Shown: positions 42,112 through 47,405 of the stretch, piece after piece
Position numbering within the stretch: the first letter of the stretch is position 1
Layout of the letters: every line of letters starts with the position of its first letter
Notes under the pieces: model-generated
Databases searched by the model: none
What the model was told of the DNA's origin: nothing
What the model saw: the letters and a program-made list of their open reading frames with translations, nothing else
Origin: Acanthaster planci
Taxonomy: Eukaryota > Echinodermata > Asteroidea > Valvatida > Acanthasteridae
Length of the DNA stretch: 47,405 bases
Assembly (NCBI RefSeq): GCF_001949145.1
Contig: NW_019091442.1
Coordinates: 61,103 to 108,507 of the forward strand
Direction of reading: 5' to 3'
Translations under genes and position numbers: made by a program

Positions 42112-42235
42112 AGCCTACATATGCAAATTTCCCATGTGCCTATTGCAGTTCGCTGAAAAGACTTGATTATGCATGCTGCCCCCTGACCCACCACAATGCA
42201 ATGCAGTCCCGCCGCCATCTTCATCCTTCTTTTTT
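42112..42235 (+). repeat. Left inverted terminal repeat, DIRS copy C
   Basis: AGCCTACATATGCAAATTTC … CCGCCGCCATCTTCATCC matches 19836-19956 and, inverted, 23171-23280. It contains ATGCAAAT and GCCGCCATCTT. The matching right end is missing because the copy is truncated. Confidence 0.8.
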
Positions 42236-42683
42236 CAGTGCCTATAGTTTACGGATGTGTCTTTCATGACTCCTCGAATTCTAGAGTTCCGTACCTTTCC
42301 TGCTATTGAATTGACTTGATTCCTGTTACAAAGTAAAGAGTGTTTTCTTGTCTATCGGTAAGAGTGCTTATTTTGTGTTTTCTTGTGAATCTTTTCTGCC
42401 CCATTTTTCTGTGCATCATATATAGGTTGGGTTGTGACCTACCGTGATGTGTTACGTAGGTATGGCCTTTAAAGGGTTGGAGGGCCCTTTGCTCACTATG
42501 TGGTGCGTGCGTTCGAACAATAACAGCCCAATGCAGTTCGGGACTGGCCGCATAGCGGGGCTTAGTGAGCCACCCCGCTCCCCTGTGGTGCGGTTTTGCA
42601 TTTTTCGATTAGCGGCCTCTACAAGGAGAGACCCGAGTAGGCAGGGGCTGAGGCACCCCAGGCCTTGATTGTCACAATCAGGC

Positions 42684-42885
42684 AGACCAGAGTACTGTGA
42701 AATCTGATCAATACTCTCCTTGACTAGAGAGAACCGGAGTACCACGACTCCTAGATCAAAACAGCCTCTATAGATCAGGTGGACGGGAGTACCACAAAGC
42801 CTTTGATCTCTGATGACCACTACCAGGATTGATCGGGCTGAGGGTGCAGTTCCGTAATAAAGCCCTTGCTCACTGATGACTACCC
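42684..42885 (+). repeat. 48-49-bp leader repeats, DIRS copy C
   Basis: GCAGACCAGAGTACTGTGAA, GAACCGGAGTACCACGACTC, GGACGGGAGTACCACAAAGC and a looser GGTGCAGTTCCGTAATAAAG, each followed by a CTNNGATC or CTTGCTC word, repeat at the same spacing as in copy A (20409-20600). Confidence 0.65.
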
Positions 42886-43072
42886 CCACCTACCCACCAC
42901 CAAGCCAAGCCTGTTGGTATTCTGCCGTCGTCTTCTATGCCCACTCGCAGTGCCACAACTGGCGGCAGCGGCGCGGCCAAGCAGTCCGGGGGCCCAAGGT
43001 TGCAGGCCCCGAGGCTACACCTATTCATCAGGTTGAGTGGATTTTCCGCATCAATGCCTTTGATCACTATCG

Positions 43073-44700
43073 TTGGGAGTCAAGAGCCGTCCCTTCCTTT
43101 TATGCTGCAGGTTCTGGGCATTCCTACTTACCGCATCCCCGGACAGCCCCTACCGACTAATGGCTCAGCGGGGCCTGCAGGGCAACAGCCACTCTGAAGT
43201 CGGGCCAGTCAACTCCCTCCAGGCAGACAGCGGGCTCCACAGCAGGATTGCCACACTCCACCACTTCAGTCACGGGCGAGCCTACAACCCTGCATGCTCT
43301 CCAGCCTCCCGTTGCCTCGGACGATGGTGCCCCTTCTGGACTGTTACGTCGGCGGGGTTCCGCCACAGTTCACCCGCAGCTCCAACCCGCCGGTGGATTT
43401 CGGTCATGAACCTACTGATCTTGATTTCGGACATTCTTCCTAAGAGACAACCGACTTTTCGGGGGATCCTTGCCTGGCCCTTCCTCCACCCGTGCCGGCT
43501 TCCAGTCCCCCCGTTTTGATGAAGTCCAAGAAGCGCAAGGCCAAGTTAACCTTCCTTGGTTTCTTCCTCATCCAAGGCCGGGAAGAGATGCCATTCCAAG
43601 CCGGATCTGCCTCCATGGATGGCGACTCTCCAGTCTCTTTCGGAGGCCTTCTCGTCGCTCGCCAGCAAGATAAACTCTAAGTCTCAGCCAGCAGCAACGG
43701 CGCCTGATCCGGATCCTCTCCCAGCTGTTCTGCCTTCTACTCACAGGCTTTCTTCTGAGTCCGGGGTGACTTCTGTCCACCCAGATCTGTCTCCGCAACA
43801 AGTTCCAGCGCCAGACCAAGCCTCGACTCAATGCGATCCTCCTCCCGCCGAACTTGGCATTCAACCCTACTCTTCTGAGGATGATGACATCGACTTGGTG
43901 GCTGGTCTGACTCAATCGAAAGGCCGCCTCCTTCTCTTTTAATGCGACATAATCCATGTTCTGGGGCTCCCATCATCAGATCCTGTGCCAACCGAACATG
44001 AATGTGCTTCATTCAAGCACCACCCTTCACGCCTTGAGTCAGCTGAGCCCGTCTTCCCAGAGATTCCACTGGACTGTTTTGTGTGGAAATGATGAATGCC
44101 CTGGCAAAGGATAAACAATGGCGTGCATTCCCACCCAGAGCTTCATCTTATTACTGGTTTCCTTAGGAGGATGTCTCTCGCTTCCTGTCAACTTTAGATA
44201 TTCCTGATGCTGCCAGAGACAAGATCTCATTTGAGTCCGGCAAGGTGAAAACCTTCCGGGATAGGGCAAAGCTACCCTTGACTTGTCCCTCATTGTTGCG
44301 TTAATACGGCACTCTGCTTTGGCCTCTGATGTTTGGCCTTTCTTCTCCTTCTGTTAGAGTATATTGCCCGGGCCTGTGAAGAAGACTCTCCGGTCTCTCC
44401 AGACTTTGCGGCCCTAGGTTTATGAGGCCTTGATGAGGGACTTAATTTGATTTTCGAACAGTTCACTTGCATTTCCATTCTGGCCACTTCTACCCGCAGA
44501 TCCAACACGATGGATGCTATGGATATCACCTATGGGTCTGTCAAGAATAGGCTTATGGGCCTCCCCCCTTCTGGGGGAGGATCTCTTTGCTGGGAAGTTC
44601 ACTGAAGTCCTTGAGTCGGAGGTAAAACGCATTGAGACTGCTAAGAAAATCTCGCTTCGTGAACCTGCACCTCCACTCTGTCAGCCTCTACCATGGCTGA
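43073..44700 (+). pseudogene. DIRS gag-like region, copy C
   Basis: Several frames carry the same sequence as copy A: MAQRGLQGNSHSE near 43160, ASDDGAPSGLLRRRG near 43315, then MATLQSLSEAFSSLASKINS (43613 on) to SSEDDDIDLVAGLTQS. Beyond the point where A is deleted it goes on through SRDKISFESGKVK-type sequence (about 44215) and SRIGLWASPLLGEDLFAGKF, then TEVLESEVKRIETAKKIS, which recalls the C-terminal part of DIRS first ORFs. Frame changes near 43500, 43940 and 44300 and stops show it is not translated intact. Confidence 0.65.
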
Positions 44701-45018
44701 GAAGACAAGCGAACCGGGCACCAGCGGCTGCTCACCCCTTCAGCCGTCCACTCCAGGTGGTTCTTCACGCCGTGCCCCCAGTCCTCTCAGGGGATGGCGT
44801 CGGTGACTACTTCCATTTGCCTTTGGCGGCTGCCGATCCTGAACCCGTCAACAGCTGCCTGGGCAACTTCACCACGGACAGCTGGGGTCCTCTCCACCAT
44901 TGCTCACAGTTACTCCCTAGAGTTCATGAGCTCCCACCGTCTGGCACCGTGGTCCGGTGTTCCGCTCCACCACTCCATGTGACAAACTCATGCGCCTGGT
45001 TCAGGAGGAGGAGATTCG

Positions 45019-45730
45019 TTGTTATGCAAACGAGCCACTACGCCGGTGCATCCGAACCAGCTATCCACCAGCCTCCTTTCGTCCTTTTTCCTCGCACCCA
45101 AAAAAGACCCAGGAAAATGGCGACCAATAATCAACCTGAAACCGCTCAACAAGTTCATCAGGCCAAGACAGTATCGAATGGAGACTCTGAGCGTGGTCCT
45201 TCCCTCTCTACCTGTTCTGTGCTGGGCCACCTCGATAGATCTACAGGATGCATATCCCGATACACAAGCAACACCGCAAGTACCTCCGCTTCGAGTACTG
45301 CGACCAGACTTTTCAGTTTCAGGCCCTTCCTTTCGATCTCTCAACATCACCAAGGGTCTTCACCAGGATCATCAAGACTCTTGCCGCCTACTTACGACAG
45401 CGCTACATTCTTATTTTTCAATATCAAGACGACTGGTTGATTGTTGGCTGCTGCCCTGACGAAGCAAGTTCTGCCACTTCTCTCACCCTCAATGTCATGA
45501 CATGCCTAGGGTTCCTCATCAATTACGACAAGTTGGCCCTCGATCCATCACAATGGCTGACCTACCTGGGGGCAGCTCTCAATCTTTTCAAAAGTGGTGC
45601 GACTCCGTCAAGGGAATGCATCCTTAATCTGCAATAATGTGCCCTTTTGTTCCTGCGTTCCAAGGCTCTTCCGGCGCTGGCCTGGCTCCGCCTTCGCGGA
45701 TTTATGGCCAGCTTCATCCACCTTGTTCCT
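45019..45730 (+). pseudogene. DIRS reverse transcriptase, copy C
   Basis: The first frame reads SSFFLAPKKDPGKWRPIINL and KPLNKFIRPRQYRMETL, then SIDLQDAY (first catalytic-type aspartate). A frameshift near 45255 leads to YLRFEYCDQTFQFQALPFDL, STSPRVFTRIIKTLAAYLRQ and IFQYQDDWLIVGCCPDEASS, where the YxDD motif is YQDD rather than the YLDD of copy B. It continues with GFLINYDKLALDPSQWLTYL and a stop near 45636, after which ALAWLRLRGFMASFIHLVPW and RMQPLQLHPLSRY complete the thumb-like region. All polymerase motifs are present in order, making this the only near-complete reverse transcriptase in the window, though it is frameshifted. Confidence 0.85.
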
Positions 45731-46560
45731 TGGTGTCAACTGCGGATGCAGCCACTTCAACTACATCCCCTGTCTCGGTATCGCCCCAAGAGCGATCCAA
45801 TTTTTACCTTGGTGTCCTTTTCTACCAGATGTTCACAACCGCCTCCTGTGGTGAACGGATGCGTCGCTATTCAGATGGGGGTCTCCCTTCCTCCGCTCAT
45901 GCATCCAGAGTTTGGGACTCTTCTGCAACTAATACATCAACCTGCTGGAACTTCAGGCAGTATCCAACTCCCTTCGTCACTTCCAGCGGCACTTAGTGGG
46001 TCTCTCAGTTCAATTTCAGAGCGACAACTGCACAGTGGTAGCATACATAAACCACCAAGGCGGTACTCGCTCCCCCCAGCTTTGCGTCCTTACATGGCAG
46101 ATCTTCATGTGGGCGATTGATCACAGGATCACTCTCCAGGCCGTTCACATACCGGGAATGTCCAACAACATAGCAGACGCTCTCTCTTGTGGTGCTGTCC
46201 ACCCTGCAGAGTGGACTCTACATCTGAGCATGGTCACCCAAATCTTGGCAGAAATCGAGCGCCCCATGTCAACCTCTTTGCATCGGTCGACAATACCCAT
46301 CTTCCAACGTTTTCCTCCAGGTTTCCACACCAACGAGCTTGGGCGACGGATGCTCTTCAGGTGAATTGGTTTGGCCTTCTGGCGTACACCTTTCCTCCGA
46401 TATCCCTCATTCCCCGAGTCTTATCCAAGATAGAACAAGAACCATGCCAGATTCTCCTCATCACCTCGTTCTGGCCTCGATAACCGTGGTTCCCGAGACT
46501 CACAAGGCTCCAGGTTCGTCAAACATTGATCCTTCCACACAGGGAGGATATTCTTCATTA
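45731..46560 (+). pseudogene. DIRS RNase H region, copy C
   Basis: In the relevant frames the sequence gives NLLELQAVSNSLRHFQRHLV near 45945, then VQFQSDNCTVVAYINHQGGT, LTWQIFMWAIDHRITLQAVH, IPGMSNNIADALSCGAVHPA and EWTLH. After a slip near 46265 the frame from 46187 holds HVNLFASVDNTHLPTFSSRF, QVNWFGLLAYTFPPISLIP and QILLITSFWPR. This mirrors copies A and B. The stretch 45800-45930 upstream, where the first aspartate should lie, is more decayed. Confidence 0.75.
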
Positions 46561-46599
46561 ACCCAGCTCAGGAATCCTCCATCCAGCTCGGAACGATCT

Positions 46600-47324
46600 T
46601 CACTTGACATGTTGGACATTGTCCAACGATCGTTCAGAGCGTCAGGCCTTTCTGGAGATGCTGCGTCCATGGCAGCATGGGGCCGACAACTCTCCACGCT
46701 CAAAATTTACAACAATCTAATACAACATTTTGCTAGATGGTGTGACAACCACGATGTTTCTCCTACCGAAGCTTCTGTTAGCTCAGTTGTGGACTTTTCA
46801 TGTATCTCTTTCATTCGGGCCTCCACACTGCTACTATCCGCAACTACCGGTCGGCCCTGGCAGCTGTACATTCGGGGTTCAGTGATGGATCAACAATTTC
46901 TGATGACACTGCTATCCACTATCTACTTCGGGGAATGTCTGTCGAGCGTCCTCACATCAAATGCCTTGTTCTTTTTTGGGACCTTGGCAACGTCTTGGTA
47001 GTTGTTACCTCCAGATGTGGCAGTGAACTGCATGCCCTTTCAACTGCTGAAGGTCACATACGCTGGGAGCTGCACGGAGTTCATCTTATCCCAGCCATCG
47101 AATTCCTGACAAAGAACCAGATGCCTGTCTTCCAGCCTCCGGACATTTTCATCCCTGACATAACCTCTCTTTCGGCAGATAGCTCCAACAAGAAATGGTG
47201 TCTGGTTCGTATCCAGTGGCAAAGGACACCATTGCTCGTTGGACAGTCTCGGCCATCATCTTTGCAAATCAAGACTGGCCAACTGACATGACGAGATGAC
47301 TCGATCTCACATCAGAGCCCATCC
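46600..47324 (+). pseudogene. DIRS tyrosine recombinase, truncated, copy C
   Basis: The N-terminal domain is complete: MLDIVQRSFRASGLSGDAAS, AWGRQLSTLKIYNNLIQHFA, RWCDNHDVSPTEA, then after a frameshift near 46800 SLFHSGLHTATIRNYRSALA and HYLLRGMSVERPHIK. A deletion removes the segment that copy B reads as LPFEPLHNATLLHVSTK. The first arginine box (TSRCGSELHALSTAEGHIRW) and FLTKNQMPVFQPPDIFIPDI follow. A second deletion joins KKWCLVR to sequence encoding DTIARWTVSAI in another frame. The gene ends at 47324, before the HxxR box and nucleophile tyrosine. Confidence 0.8.
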
Positions 47325-47405
47325 CAGTGGGCACACGACGCGTGAAAGAAGTCTTTTTGCGGTCGTTATGTGGTCGTTTGTCGTAAAGTGGTCGTGACAA
47401 AAAAA
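47325..47405. other. Start of an unrelated repeat-like sequence
   Basis: CAGTGGGCACACGACGCGTG is followed by short tandem GGTCGTTATGTGGTCGTTTG-type repeats to the window edge. The junction truncates DIRS copy C. The type of element cannot be told from 81 bp. Confidence 0.5.

Larger units (their letters stand above)
42097..47324 (+). mobile_element. DIRS retrotransposon copy C (3'-truncated)
   Basis: It is the same family as copy A, with near-identical left end, leader and gag. It retains the reverse transcriptase that A lost. The outermost left end (ACATACCCCTGCCTAGCCTA) corresponds to the inverted right terminus of copy A (ACTTACCCCTGTCCAGCC), so the left end is more complete here than in A. 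The element stops inside the recombinase, at CATCAGAGCCCA just where the HxxR box should begin. A different sequence starting CAGTGGGCACACGACG follows at 47325. Confidence 0.85.

Noticed and set aside
44514-45440. 308-codon open frame as a single protein
   Set aside because: Only its first part matches DIRS gag; from about 45020 it runs out of frame over the reverse transcriptase, which is read in another frame.

Overview
The window reads as animal (metazoan) nuclear DNA, most likely a marine invertebrate. It is AT-rich, very poor in long ORFs, rich in TACATGTA-type simple sequence, has at least one frame-preserving spliceosomal intron, and is packed with eukaryotic transposons. Three DIRS retrotransposon copies, a piggyBac element, an LTR-type element and Tc1/pogo-like non-autonomous elements are all of kinds common in echinoderm, hemichordate, amphioxus and mollusc genomes. 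I cannot name the species from sequence alone. I find no clearly intact host protein-coding gene; nearly everything recognisable is a transposon or a decayed piece of one. There is one 286-base assembly gap (10235-10520) and a single N near 8953.

Layout. 1-9.2 kb: AT-rich sequence with TACATGTA tracts, scattered copies of a repeat carrying TGACGTCA palindromes, a 270-bp foldback element with a tRNA-like core (3.35-3.62 kb) and a T-rich minisatellite (6.66-7.06 kb). 9.2-11.6 kb: a pseudogene for a zinc-finger plus tyrosine-recombinase (YR) protein of Crypton-like type, with an intron and an acidic C-terminal exon. 12.1-14.3 kb: RNase H and YR remnants of a second, different YR retroelement, with a 58-bp tandem repeat between them. 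15.4-26.8 kb: a long field of the TGACGTCA repeat, broken in order by a TIR element (18.92-19.73 kb), DIRS copy A (19.84-23.34 kb), a 1.5-kb solo-LTR-like insertion with a GTGTC target duplication (23.52-25.05 kb) and a second TIR element (25.79-26.77 kb). 26.8-30.5 kb: DIRS copy B, a different subfamily. 31.6-34.05 kb: a piggyBac element with TTAA at both ends and a broken transposase. 35.1-38.7 kb: the TGACGTCA repeat field again, in the opposite orientation, including a 145-150-bp tandem array. 38.86-38.99 kb: a coiled-coil-like exon remnant. 41.4 kb: a DIRS gag fragment. 42.1-47.3 kb: DIRS copy C, same family as A and retaining the reverse transcriptase, cut off inside its YR gene.

Function. 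The dominant theme is tyrosine-recombinase mobile DNA: five separate YR-derived loci from at least three lineages in 47 kb, every one visibly inactivated, but by different lesions (loss of the HxxR arginine, loss of the nucleophile tyrosine, deletion of the HxxR box, 3' truncation, stop codons). DIRS copy A keeps the diagnostic structure of its class: inverted terminal repeats plus an internal region that carries both outer termini back to back. Copies A and C share an unexplained 48-49-bp repeat series in their leaders, and all three DIRS copies share a YY1-like GCCGCCATnTT element near the 5' end.
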